Part shown: positions 6,418 to 13,779 of the stretch, piece after piece
How the letters are laid out: every line of letters begins with the position of its first letter
How positions within the stretch are numbered: position 1 is the stretch's first letter
Origin: a virus
IMG/VR virus record: IMGVR_UViG_3300036766_001049
Location: 1 to 46,605 of that record
DNA: 46,605 nucleotides
Direction: 5' to 3' (one strand)
Position numbers and translations under genes: made by a program
Notes under the pieces: model-generated
Told to the model about the DNA's origin: nothing
What the model saw: the letters and a program-made list of their open reading frames with translations, nothing else
Database searches by the model: none

Positions 6418-6612
6418 TCACCTCCTTTGATAATTCTTTTTCATAGCAATCGCCACAATAAGATACTTCAGACTTTTTGAATTAACTTTTGTTTTATCCT
6501 TGATACACTTTAGGGGCTTTTTTGACATCAGACATTTTTGTATTTTATCGTTGCATTTTTTACATAAATGCAATTCGTTGGGTAAATTATTATCTATACC
6601 TAATATATTCAT
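6418..6612 (-). CDS. Small Cys/Lys-rich hypothetical protein
   Basis: 64 residues. CKKCNDKIQKC near residue 17 suggests a zinc site, followed by a Lys-rich stretch. The 3' end runs to the ribosome site of the SSB-like gene. It overlaps the stop of the upstream gene by four bases. No family recognised. Confidence 0.5.
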   Translation of the reverse strand: MNILGIDNNLPNELHLCKKCNDKIQKCLMSKKPLKCIKDKTKVNSKSLKYLIVAIAMKKNYQRR

Positions 6613-6800
6613 TTAATCTCCTCAAACCATTGAGGCTTGTCTTCAACTCCTTCTTTCTCTATTTGCCAGTGCCGTTTAACATTCGGTTGAAGTCCGCGCG
6701 GCTCAACACAATTGCAATAGTAATTTCTATCCTCGCTTTGCATAAATACTACGCCGGAGCGGATAGTAGGCAGATCTTTAATCAGCTTATATTTTTTCAT
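6609..6800 (-). CDS. Hypothetical protein
   Basis: 63 residues beginning MKKYKLIKDLPTIRSG. The sequence SGVVFMQSEDRNYYC and a Trp-rich end (KPQWFEEIK) resemble small phage proteins of SH3-like or beta type, but I cannot place it. It overlaps both neighbours by a few bases in the leftward operon. Confidence 0.55.
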   Translation of the reverse strand: MKKYKLIKDLPTIRSGVVFMQSEDRNYYCNCVEPRGLQPNVKRHWQIEKEGVEDKPQWFEEIK

Positions 6801-6984
6801 TAGTCTCTAGCCATTCAATAAAACTTTGTTTATTAACCCGAATAATCTTAGGGGAAATCATAATAGCCGGCAGAGGATTAACTTCGCGATTGATATAGCC
6901 CCGAATAGTCACAACATCCACACCCAAGAATTGAGCTATCTCTTCAGAAGTAATCAGGTCGGGTAGACTCTCAAGCGAAAACAT
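6787..6984 (-). CDS. Small HTH protein, first gene of the leftward operon
   Basis: 65 residues. LITSEEIAQFLGVDVVTIRG is a clear helix-turn-helix of the HTH_17/excisionase type, and RVNKQSFIEWLET forms the following helix. It is the first gene after the leftward promoter and faces the replication ATPase gene across only 89 bases. This is a classic place for a regulator of a divergent promoter. The -10 lies six bases before the ATG, so the transcript is probably leaderless. It is related in type to the protein at 4103-4312. Confidence 0.7.
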   Translation of the reverse strand: MFSLESLPDLITSEEIAQFLGVDVVTIRGYINREVNPLPAIMISPKIIRVNKQSFIEWLETNEKI

Positions 6985-6990
6985 AAAACC

Positions 6991-7019
6991 ATCTTAAAAC
7001 ATCCATATATTTATGTCAA
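6991..7019 (-). promoter_or_regulatory. Leftward sigma70-like promoter
   Basis: On the minus strand TTGACA (7019-7014), a 17-base spacer and TAAGAT (6996-6991) precede the ATG at 6984 by only six bases. The start of transcription would fall on or next to the ATG. Confidence 0.7.
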
Positions 7020-7038
7020 TAGACCAAAATATACTATC

Positions 7039-7067
7039 TTGACAGAGAATAGCAAACGATCTATTAT
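7039..7067 (+). promoter_or_regulatory. Rightward sigma70-like promoter
   Basis: TTGACA (7039-7044), a 17-base spacer and TATTAT (7062-7067) precede the ATG at 7074 by six bases. AGGAG lies too close to the ATG (one base) to act as a normal ribosome site. The -35 elements of the two divergent promoters are only 19 bases apart, so one regulator could control both. Confidence 0.75.
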
Positions 7068-7073
7068 AGGAGA

Positions 7074-8357
7074 ATGTCCGAATTATATCCAGCACAAGTC
7101 CAACATTTTCTTGATAAGTCGCCGGAAGATCTGGCCGAATCATTCCAAAAACAATCGAGTGGTAAACTAAGCGCGTTTTTGGTTTCCCTCAAAGAAACAC
7201 TTATTAAATTTCCGAAATCCCCAAGTCTCTTAAAACTCCAACAATATCTGGTTGATGAGCTTATGAATAGAGAGCGCAAATTAGATATTATCCACAAATC
7301 AGAAGAATATCTGGACGAAGATATGGAAGAAGAAGCGCCTAATGATACCCATGAAGCAATAACCGGCAAAGCGTTAATGACAATGGAGTTTCCAGAAGAA
7401 GAATGGCTTATTGATAAAATAGTGCCTCAAGCCGGTATCACTATGTTTGTTGGTGAAGCCGCAGCCGGCAAATCGTTTATTGCGCTTGACGCTGTCCGGG
7501 CGCTTACAGGCGACTCTAAGTTTTTGGATAACTTTGAGGTCAAGACAAAATGTAAAGTTCTCATTATTGATAAAGAGAACGGTCTTCGCAGAATTCAAAA
7601 GCGCATGAAGGGTATGCAGTTTGGCGATAGCGAAGATATATTTCTACTCAAATATCCGGAGCATTTTGACCTCAAGAACGGGAAGTTTATGCAGTCAGTC
7701 AGTCAACTTATAACTACAAATAACATTAAGTTAGTGGTTATGGATTCGTTTGTTGATGTTCTTATCGGCTCAGAAAATGACGCCGGAGACACTAATGAGG
7801 TTTTTAACCTATTAAGATCAATTTCAAGTAATGTAAATTGGTTTATACTCCACCATGATTCCAAACCAATGCCACAAACTCAAAGATCTGCCGGCCAGAA
7901 AACTAGAGGCTCAAGTAATATAATCGCTCAGGTTGATAATCAATTCTATATAGAGAAGACAAAGAATCCAATGGTTATAAATATTGAACAGGGAAAATCC
8001 AGAGATAATGAGCCAGTCAAAAAGTTTCAACTGGAGTTTATAAACGAAAATGACCAAATGTCTGGATTTAAATATTTAGGGGAAGTTCAAGACGAAGTGG
8101 CTAAAGTTGATGAGGCTGCCGATTTTATAATCAACTATTTAACACAAACACCATATTCTCATAGAAAAGATATGATTGAAAATGCCACCGGCACTTGTTC
8201 AAAAACTGCTATAGACAGGGCAATTAAAATGTTGAAAGAAAAACAAGTAATAGATTCAAAGGGTGAAGGAAGAAACAAGACATTTTTTGTAACTCAAGAA
8301 ATAATTGAGGAACCAGAAGAAACATGGACAGAACCACCACTATTCGAGTTTGGATAA
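7074..8357 (+). CDS. RepA-like RecA-fold replicative ATPase/helicase
   Basis: 427 residues. After a helical N-terminus of about 100 residues there is an AAA_25/RepA-type ATPase: Walker A GEAAAGKS at 127-134, a KVLIIDKEN strand, Walker B KLVVMDSF near 220, and ILHHDSK near 258-264, followed by QKTRGSSNIIAQVD. The C-terminal 80 residues (TPYSHRKDMIEN to KMLKEKQVIDSKG) look like a winged helix. RepA-type hexamers unwind plasmid and phage origins. The iteron region directly downstream fits an origin role. No phage DNA polymerase or primase is visible, so replication probably uses host enzymes. Confidence 0.75.
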   Translation: MSELYPAQVQHFLDKSPEDLAESFQKQSSGKLSAFLVSLKETLIKFPKSPSLLKLQQYLVDELMNRERKLDIIHKSEEYLDEDMEEEAPNDTHEAITGKALMTMEFPEEEWLIDKIVPQAGITMFVGEAAAGKSFIALDAVRALTGDSKFLDNFEVKTKCKVLIIDKENGLRRIQKRMKGMQFGDSEDIFLLKYPEHFDLKNGKFMQSVSQLITTNNIKLVVMDSFVDVLIGSENDAGDTNEVFNLLRSISSNVNWFILHHDSKPMPQTQRSAGQKTRGSSNIIAQVDNQFYIEKTKNPMVINIEQGKSRDNEPVKKFQLEFINENDQMSGFKYLGEVQDEVAKVDEAADFIINYLTQTPYSHRKDMIENATGTCSKTAIDRAIKMLKEKQVIDSKGEGRNKTFFVTQEIIEEPEETWTEPPLFEFG

Positions 8358-8396
8358 TGAAATTGTCGTGGTATTCCTTCTCAATTACTGGCGTTC

Positions 8397-8562
8397 TGAC
8401 AACTGACAACGTATTGACAACTAACATTAATATTCTATTGTAATAGGCTAATCGTGTATTTAGGCATGATTATTGTTGTCAATGATGGGGAAAAGAAAGT
8501 TGGGGTATTGACTTATTGTTGTCAACTACCTTATGATGCCTTTGGCATCAAGGTTTGACAAC
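8397..8562. repeat. Six TGACAAC iterons (candidate origin or operator)
   Basis: TGACAAC occurs at 8397-8403, 8404-8410, 8415-8421 and 8556-8562, and in inverse orientation (GTTGTCA) at 8475-8481 and 8518-8524. That is six copies of a 7-mer in 166 bases, partly extended to TTGACAAC. They lie directly after the helicase gene and in no convincing gene. Iterons beside a RepA-type ATPase suggest a replication origin; an operator is the alternative. Confidence 0.7.
8534..8550. other. Perfect 7-bp hairpin within the iteron region
   Basis: TGATGCC (8534-8540), loop TTT, GGCATCA (8544-8550). There is no T run after it, so it is not a terminator. It sits between two iterons. Confidence 0.6.
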
Positions 8563-8569
8563 GATAATC

Positions 8570-8597
8570 AAGACCCCTAAATTTGGGTCTTTTTTTA
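8570..8597 (+). terminator. Rho-independent terminator
   Basis: AAGACCC (8570-8576), an 8-base loop, GGGTCTT (8585-8591), then T bases to 8596. It ends the helicase transcript before the packaging genes. The small minus-strand gene at 8595-8720 converges on it. Confidence 0.85.
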
Positions 8598-8720
8598 TTG
8601 GGATTTCTTAGCATTTCTTATCAGTAATTTTTTACTATTATAATTTAATAGCGCTTTATAAGTTTTGGGGTATCTGTTCTGTAACATTCTTAAAAGATCT
8701 AATGTTGTTAGTTTTTGCAT
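8595..8720 (-). CDS. 41-residue microprotein on the opposite strand
   Basis: The frame starts at ATG 8720 with GAGGTGAT at good spacing and ends with TAA at 8595-8597. The protein starts MQKLTTLDLLRMLQN and is basic and helical, with no known family. It is the only minus-strand gene between 7074 and 21680 and points toward the iterons. Its leader contains a GC-rich hairpin (8735-8771). A regulator of replication is possible but unproven. Confidence 0.5.
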   Translation of the reverse strand: MQKLTTLDLLRMLQNRYPKTYKALLNYNSKKLLIRNAKKSQ

Positions 8721-8734
8721 AATATAATCACCTC

Positions 8735-8771
8735 ATTTATTTGGGCGCTTCCGCCGGTAGGCGAAATAAAT
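8735..8771. other. GC-rich hairpin in an AT-rich leader
   Basis: ATTTATTT (8735-8742) and AAATAAAT (8764-8771) are inverted repeats around a GC-rich core, GGGCGCTTCCGCCGGTAGGC, that can pair imperfectly. It lies just upstream of the ribosome site of the 41-residue gene, so it may control it, or it may be a REP-like palindrome. Confidence 0.5.
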
Positions 8772-8850
8772 TTAACTACGGTCATTTAATTTGTATATAT
8801 TTAATAACTTTGTTTTTATATTTAATGGCTACTAATTTCATTTAGTTATT

Positions 8851-8932
8851 GTGATAAATAATTATTGACTTACAAGCTAAAAATTATTGTTTGTGCTAAG
8901 CAATAACTATTTATTTATTCATAGAATATCAC
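8851..8932. other. AT-rich nested inverted repeat
   Basis: Three nested pairs share one centre: GTGATA/TATCAC (8851, 8927), TTATTG/CAATAA (8862, 8901) and CTTA/TAAG (8869, 8897). The region 8780-8940 is extremely AT-rich and holds no gene. It lies just before the packaging operon. It may be an easily melted origin part, a cruciform or an operator of the terS promoter. Confidence 0.5.
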
Positions 8933-8945
8933 AGCTTATCATCAG

Positions 8946-8972
8946 TTGTTAAGTAGTGAAATGGTGTATAAT
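8946..8972 (+). promoter_or_regulatory. Promoter of the packaging operon
   Basis: A consensus TATAAT (8967-8972) is preceded by TG. A TTGTTA at 8946-8951 has a short 15-base spacer. The ATGs at 8977 and 8980 follow after four and seven bases, so the message is probably leaderless. Confidence 0.6.
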
Positions 8973-8976
8973 TTTT

Positions 8977-9423
8977 ATGATGCCTAATATTGTAAAACCT
9001 ACAATTAAACAGCGCGTTGCTTATGATAATTTAGTGGCAAATGGCGGAAATGTCAGTAAAGCGATGCTAGATGCGCATTATTCTAAACAAACTGCCAAAA
9101 CTCCACAGAAATTGACAAATTCAAAAGGTTGGGGTCAATTGCTCGAAGAAAAAATTCCGGATCATAAACTTTTGCAAAAGCATAATGAATTATTGGATAA
9201 AAAAGAGTTCATGGCTGTTGGTGAACGTGGCGATAGACATATTGAACCGACTGGCGAAATTGATCCGATGGCTGTTGCTCGCGGACTTGACATGGCATAT
9301 AAGTTAAAATCGAAATATCCTGCAACCGCTGTCGATGTTTCCGGCGCGATTGCTGTTGTCAAGGTTGTTGATTATGCAAAAGCGCCGATTGAGGCTGAAA
9401 TTGTTCCCGACGTCGCAGAATAA
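8977..9423 (+). CDS. terS: Terminase small subunit
   Basis: About 148 residues from 8977 (MMPNIVKPTIKQRVAYD). The N-terminal TIKQRVAYDNLVANGGN with SKAMLDAHYSKQTAKTPQKL is the DNA-binding helix-turn-helix typical of phage small terminases, and the gene lies directly upstream of terL. It recognises the packaging site and regulates the motor. An ATG at 8956 would extend the frame, but it lies upstream of the TATAAT box. The exact start (8977 or 8980) is open. Confidence 0.75.
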   Translation: MMPNIVKPTIKQRVAYDNLVANGGNVSKAMLDAHYSKQTAKTPQKLTNSKGWGQLLEEKIPDHKLLQKHNELLDKKEFMAVGERGDRHIEPTGEIDPMAVARGLDMAYKLKSKYPATAVDVSGAIAVVKVVDYAKAPIEAEIVPDVAE

Positions 9424-9469
9424 TGATTATGCGACGCGTTTTTGTGCCTAAAGTGTTTATTTCACTACT

Positions 9470-10804
9470 ATGAGCCAACAAGAGCCATTATCAATTACCC
9501 TTCCATATAACTACACGCCGCGACCTTACCAGTTGCCGGTGCTTGAAGCGCTGGATAACGGCTACCGCCGTGCTGTTAGTGTCTGGCATCGTCGGAGTGG
9601 TAAGGACAAGACCTTCCTTAACTATATGTTTAAGTCGATGTATAAACGGATAGGGGCTTACTACTACTTCTTTCCTACCTACCGGCAGGGGCGGAAGGTC
9701 ATATGGCAGGGGGCGGATAGGTCGGGTATGCGTTTCCTAGACCACTTGCCTAAGGCGCTCAGGAAGCGCGTTAACGATCAGGACATGTTGATCGAGACAA
9801 AGAACGGTTCGATCTTTCAAGTCGTCGGTACTGACAATATAGACGCCGTTGTCGGTGCTAACCCCGTCGGGTGTGTCTTCTCCGAGTGGTCATTGCAGAA
9901 CCCTGCCGCGTGGGACTTCATACGGCCTATACTGGCCGAGAACAAGGGTTGGGCGGTGTTCGACTACACGCCGCGTGGTAAGAACCATGGGTGGACACTA
10001 CTGGAGGCCGCCCGTGAGTACCCTGAGTTCTGGTATAGCGAGGTGCTGACAGTGGAGGATACAAAGGCCATAGACCCCGGTACGCTGGCGCAAGAGCGCC
10101 GGGAGATCATAAGGAAGGATGGCAACGACGCCTTCTATCAGCAGGAGTACATGTGCAACTTCGACGTACCGATACAAGGCGCGTACTATGGCGCTCAGAT
10201 GATGGTAGCCGAGGAGGAGAAGCGCATCGGCGCCGTACCCTATGACAAAGGCGCCCTGGTACATACCGCGTGGGACTTGGGTATAGACGATTCAACAAGT
10301 GTCTGGTTTTTCCAAGTAGTTGGGCAAGAGTTAAGATTTATTGATTATTACGAGAACAACGGCGAGGGGTTGGAACACTACATTAAGTTCCTACAGGACA
10401 AGGGGTATACCTACGGTGACCATTACGCACCCCATGACATAGCTGTGCGGGAACTTGGGACAGGTAAGAGCCGACTGGAAACAGCAAAAGCACTGGGTAT
10501 CCACTTTGAAGTGGGTAAGATGCTACCCATTGAAGACGGCATAGATGCCGTCCGTACCGTCCTTAACCAGTGTTGGTTCGATAAAATTAAGTGTAGCAAG
10601 GGTATAAGCGCCATGATTAGTTACCATAAGGAATGGGACGAAAACAACCAAGTCTTTATGAAGAAACCTGAACATGACTGGTCATCTCATGCCGCCGACG
10701 CCTTCCGGTCATTTGCTACCGGCTACCGCCGGAGGGTTTTTGATATAACGCCGGATGATGTGGGCGGAGTAAATCCGTACTTTCCAGAGATGGGAATTGC
10801 ATGA
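9470..10804 (+). CDS. terL: Terminase large subunit
   Basis: 444 residues. The ATPase part has WHRRSGKDKT (39-48, an adenine-motif/Walker A variant), CVFSEW (135-140, Walker B) and FDYTPRGKNHG (coupling motif near 165). The nuclease part has AWDLGIDDST (Asp269), HDIAVRE (Asp323) and SHAADAFR (Asp410), the acidic triad of the RNase-H-like fold. It packages DNA into the prohead. A hand count gives 58 % GC for 9841-9900 against 33 % for 11461-11520 in the portal gene. The gene therefore differs sharply in composition and codon use and was probably acquired separately. No good ribosome site precedes the ATG. Confidence 0.93.
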   Translation: MSQQEPLSITLPYNYTPRPYQLPVLEALDNGYRRAVSVWHRRSGKDKTFLNYMFKSMYKRIGAYYYFFPTYRQGRKVIWQGADRSGMRFLDHLPKALRKRVNDQDMLIETKNGSIFQVVGTDNIDAVVGANPVGCVFSEWSLQNPAAWDFIRPILAENKGWAVFDYTPRGKNHGWTLLEAAREYPEFWYSEVLTVEDTKAIDPGTLAQERREIIRKDGNDAFYQQEYMCNFDVPIQGAYYGAQMMVAEEEKRIGAVPYDKGALVHTAWDLGIDDSTSVWFFQVVGQELRFIDYYENNGEGLEHYIKFLQDKGYTYGDHYAPHDIAVRELGTGKSRLETAKALGIHFEVGKMLPIEDGIDAVRTVLNQCWFDKIKCSKGISAMISYHKEWDENNQVFMKKPEHDWSSHAADAFRSFATGYRRRVFDITPDDVGGVNPYFPEMGIA

Positions 10805-11055
10805 AGACTGTCTATACTAACTTATCGGAAATTAACGACTTACAGACCGCTATTATGCGTTTTGTGGATAATTGGGCAAGAGTTGAAAAAACTCCCATAC
10901 CGCTTCGCGAGATCATTAATGGCATGACAATGCAGGGTATCCATGACTTTACCACCATCAAGGCAATTAAAGTATTATTGAATAAAGGTTATATACGGCG
11001 CGCTATAGTTATAAGTAACAAGAGTTCTTTTGTGCAGTTGCGGGGTGTATTATGA
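10801..11055 (+). CDS. Small winged-helix-like protein
   Basis: 84 residues, starting in ATGA overlap with terL. Residues 15-70 (DLQTAIMRFVDNW, PLREIINGM, TTIKAIKVLLNKGYIRR) fit a winged helix with a final LLNKGYIRR turn into the wing. Its base composition is AT-rich like the rest of the genome, unlike terL. It could be a regulator or a packaging accessory protein. Confidence 0.6.
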   Translation: MKTVYTNLSEINDLQTAIMRFVDNWARVEKTPIPLREIINGMTMQGIHDFTTIKAIKVLLNKGYIRRAIVISNKSSFVQLRGVL

Positions 11056-11201
11056 GTGGTCGGGTTCATAAACTATTAAGAAAAACTGCTAATGTTATGG
11101 GAGTTTCTGCTAATAGACTTAAAAAGGGTTATCAGAATAAAAATCGGATAGAAAAAGCGGAAGTGCAAAAAGGATTAAAAGAATCGTTACACTTGCCATA
11201 A
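11052..11201 (+). CDS. 49-residue basic microprotein
   Basis: An ATG at 11052 overlaps the previous stop as ATGA and opens a 49-residue frame beginning MSGRVHKLLRKTANVMG and ending in SLHLP. It is strongly basic and helical. The final codons contain the -35 element of the portal promoter. No family recognised; coupling supports it as a real gene. Confidence 0.55.
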   Translation: MSGRVHKLLRKTANVMGVSANRLKKGYQNKNRIEKAEVQKGLKESLHLP

Positions 11202-11220
11202 AATAAAAATAGTATTTAAT
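11193..11220 (+). promoter_or_regulatory. Portal promoter
   Basis: TTGCCA (11193-11198), 16 bases, TTTAAT (11215-11220), then eight bases to the ATG at 11229. The same geometry (TTGCCA, 16 bases, -10, 8 bases, ATG) is found at 38052-38088. No ribosome site lies between. Confidence 0.5.
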
Positions 11221-11228
11221 ATATAAAT

Positions 11229-13025
11229 ATGCCGGGAATCTTACTGGAAAATTTAGAACTTCAAAGTCTACTTAATATAAAAGAGGAAGGTTATAACTAC
11301 CGCCAAAGGCGCGAAGAAGACTGGCGGGAAAACTACGAACTCTATCGGGACAAAGTTACTATTAATAGATTGACTCAACGGCAATCAGTGAATCTTCCAC
11401 TGATGAAAACTACGCTGCGCACTTTATTAAAAGATATTGATGATATGCCGGTTATTGAATTTGAGAATTTGGATAATGATAAACAGGCAGAAGTTTTCCA
11501 GAATGAGTATTGGAAATGGACTCTTGAGTTAAATAACGCTGAAATACAGGATATTGTTGATAAAAAACAGAACTTCTTCTATGGTAGGAGTTTTGATTCT
11601 TGGCAGATTGAAGACGGAAAAATAATATTTGATATTGAGGATACTGAAGATATATTGGTTCCGCGGTTTTTGAATCCTTACGATATTGACTCTGCGCGTT
11701 CTCTGGTACATTTACATATTTTCCCTCCTTTAACAAGTCTGAAAAATAATCCTAATTATGACCAGGATGAAGTTGCAAAATTGGAAGAGTTCTTTAAAAG
11801 TCAACTTGGGATTATAAAAGCTAAAGATAATGAAAGTTCCTTGCAACAGAAAAACAAAAAACTGGCTGAGATGGGTGTTTCGGATACTGAAGACCCCGTT
11901 TTAGGTGAAACTTATGTGGAACTTACCATGTACTATGTTTTTAAGGATAAAGGTGAAGAGTGGATTGATAATCGGGATAGGTCTAAGAATACTACCGATG
12001 ATGAGCAGATATTCCACTATGTTGAAGCTGAAAACCAGTGTATTTTACAAAAAAAGCCTCAAGAAAAAATAATTGGCACTACTTCAGATCATTATTGGCG
12101 CAACCATTATAGGTATAACACTTGGGGGGATGACATTGATAAACAGGACTTTTGGACGGATGGAATTGCCGATATCGTCAGAGTACCTAATAAAGTCCTC
12201 AATTCTTGGTTCTCACAGTTAGTTGAAAACCGCACGCTCCGTAATTTTGGGATGCACTATTATGATTCTTCCTTAAAGGCTGAAGGTTTTATTCCCGGTA
12301 CTTTTAATCCTGTCCCGTGGGGATGGTATCCGGTTCCCGGTAGACCACAAGATGTATTGCAGAAAGTAGATATCCCTGATTTATCTGAATCGTTGGATGA
12401 AATGAATTTTGTCACCGAGATGACTGAAAAAGCTACGGGTGCAACATCAACTCAACAGGGAGTTGTGCAAACTTCCCAGAAGACACTTGGGGAAGTTCAG
12501 TTGGCACAAGCCGAAGCTAAAGCAAGAACGCAAGGGATGTCCAAGTTTTATACTCATGCTTGGAAAGACAGGGCAACCAAATTCTTAAAACTTATTGAAG
12601 CGGCATCTGACAAATTGGATGCAATGAAGATATATAAAGAAGGTAAAAACAGCAGTAATATCTTTCAAAGGGAGATATCCCCTAAAGACTGGATGACTAA
12701 GGCCGGTTACAGAGTCAAAGTCTGGAGCCAGGATGAGAAAAAGGCCAATGATGCTGATAAACTTAAAAAACTTCAGACATTGAGATTGGAAATGTTTGAT
12801 AATCCAAAGGTTTTGGAAATATATCAAAGGAAGTTGGCTGAATATTCTGATTTGACACCAGATGAAATAGGTGAGATTATGCAATTTGAAGAACAGAAGA
12901 GACTTGCAATGGCGAATAATCCGCCAATAGCTATGCAACCTGGACAACCTAATATTAACGGACAACCAATGCCTCCGCAATCTCCAATGGAGATGACCGG
13001 ACAGGTTCCACCAATAGCAGCATGA
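11229..13025 (+). CDS. Portal protein
   Basis: 598 residues, a typical portal length. The N-terminus (DWRENYELYRDKVT, QSVNLPLMKTTLRTLL) and the centre (DGIADIVRVPNKVLNSWFSQ) fit portals of short-tailed phages. The ATGATSTQQGVVQTSQKTLGE region resembles the clip and crown part. The C-terminal 50 residues are Pro/Gln/Met-rich. It forms the dodecameric ring for DNA passage at one capsid vertex. Gene order (terS, terL, portal, scaffold, capsid) supports the call. Confidence 0.85.
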   Translation: MPGILLENLELQSLLNIKEEGYNYRQRREEDWRENYELYRDKVTINRLTQRQSVNLPLMKTTLRTLLKDIDDMPVIEFENLDNDKQAEVFQNEYWKWTLELNNAEIQDIVDKKQNFFYGRSFDSWQIEDGKIIFDIEDTEDILVPRFLNPYDIDSARSLVHLHIFPPLTSLKNNPNYDQDEVAKLEEFFKSQLGIIKAKDNESSLQQKNKKLAEMGVSDTEDPVLGETYVELTMYYVFKDKGEEWIDNRDRSKNTTDDEQIFHYVEAENQCILQKKPQEKIIGTTSDHYWRNHYRYNTWGDDIDKQDFWTDGIADIVRVPNKVLNSWFSQLVENRTLRNFGMHYYDSSLKAEGFIPGTFNPVPWGWYPVPGRPQDVLQKVDIPDLSESLDEMNFVTEMTEKATGATSTQQGVVQTSQKTLGEVQLAQAEAKARTQGMSKFYTHAWKDRATKFLKLIEAASDKLDAMKIYKEGKNSSNIFQREISPKDWMTKAGYRVKVWSQDEKKANDADKLKKLQTLRLEMFDNPKVLEIYQRKLAEYSDLTPDEIGEIMQFEEQKRLAMANNPPIAMQPGQPNINGQPMPPQSPMEMTGQVPPIAA

Positions 13026-13336
13026 GTGTAACTGATGAAATAGAAGCAAGAGGGATTAATATAGAAACCCTTAACAACGCCGAAAAGGAAACTTACTTCA
13101 AAATGCTGGAGGAAGTTCAAAAGGCTCAAATGTCCCCGGAAAAACTTAGAATTTATATTCTTGACTTGAAGACAGCGGTTGAACAGGAACTTGTCAAAGT
13201 TGATTTAACTTCAGATCAAGACCTCTTTTTAAAGGCAAGACTTAAAAACTATATATTATTAGAAGCATTTCTATCTTCACCAGAACGGGCAAAACAGGCA
13301 CTTGAAGAGATGATAACAAGGGTGGTGAAAGAATAA
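13022..13336 (+). CDS. Hypothetical helical protein after the portal
   Basis: 104 residues, all helix-forming (EIEARGINIETLNNAEKETY, KQALEEMITRVVKE). It overlaps the portal stop by four bases. Small helical proteins here often serve in head assembly, but I recognise no family. Confidence 0.65.
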   Translation: MSVTDEIEARGINIETLNNAEKETYFKMLEEVQKAQMSPEKLRIYILDLKTAVEQELVKVDLTSDQDLFLKARLKNYILLEAFLSSPERAKQALEEMITRVVKE

Positions 13337-13491
13337 TGCCATATAAATCAAAGGCTCAAGTTGGATTTATGCATGCAAAACATCCGGGAATTGCTAAAAA
13401 GTGGGATAAAAAGTATGGAGTTTCTAAGGGGATGCCAATGCATGTTGCCAAAAAGACTACGACTGTTAAGAAAAAAAAGAAGAAGAAGTAG
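13336..13491 (+). CDS. 51-residue basic phage protein
   Basis: The frame starts at ATG 13336 in TAATG overlap with the previous gene. MPYKSKAQVGFMHAKHPGIA resembles a widespread family of tiny phage proteins that begin MPxKSKAQ and lie near capsid genes, with unknown function. The end is a run of Lys residues encoded by AAA/AAG. It may bind DNA inside the head. Confidence 0.65.
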   Translation: MPYKSKAQVGFMHAKHPGIAKKWDKKYGVSKGMPMHVAKKTTTVKKKKKKK

Positions 13492-13493
13492 AT

Positions 13494-13522
13494 TTGACAA
13501 AAGATAAGTATATATATTAATC
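13494..13522 (+). promoter_or_regulatory. Possible promoter of the scaffold operon
   Basis: TTGACA (13494-13499) is followed by AAAGATAAG and an AT-rich stretch; TTAATC at 13517-13522 has a 17-base spacer but is a weak -10. The ATG at 13531 follows after eight bases with no ribosome site. Confidence 0.4.
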
Positions 13523-13530
13523 TATATTTA

Positions 13531-13779
13531 ATGGATCCTGCATCTCAAGAAGCTTTAAATGTAATCCTTGCAAAAAATCCTGAAACTTTGAATGAAGATG
13601 ATATAGAGTTTTTAAGGGCAAGACAATCTTATCTCAAAAAAGCACAATTAGATGAATATGATGGTATACTTAATCCAGTAGAGATTGAAAAAGCGCCTTT
13701 ATATGTAGCCCAAAAAGATCGAAAGAACCAAACCTCCGATACAATGGAGCCGGTAAAAGAAAATGCCACAACACCATAA
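13531..13779 (+). CDS. Hypothetical protein upstream of the scaffold-like gene
   Basis: 82 residues beginning MDPASQEALNVILAKNPETL. It is acidic and helical, with no known domain. It overlaps the following gene by 17 bases, so the two are likely translated together. A role in head assembly is suggested by position only. Confidence 0.6.
   Translation: MDPASQEALNVILAKNPETLNEDDIEFLRARQSYLKKAQLDEYDGILNPVEIEKAPLYVAQKDRKNQTSDTMEPVKENATTP

Noticed and set aside
4103-6984. Lysogeny module based on the two excisionase-like HTH proteins
   Set aside because: No integrase, attachment site or CI-type repressor is visible; these small HTH proteins also serve as general regulators.
10107-10298. Minus-strand frames inside terL
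   Set aside because: They arise from the high GC content of terL; the terL protein carries all expected motifs across this span.
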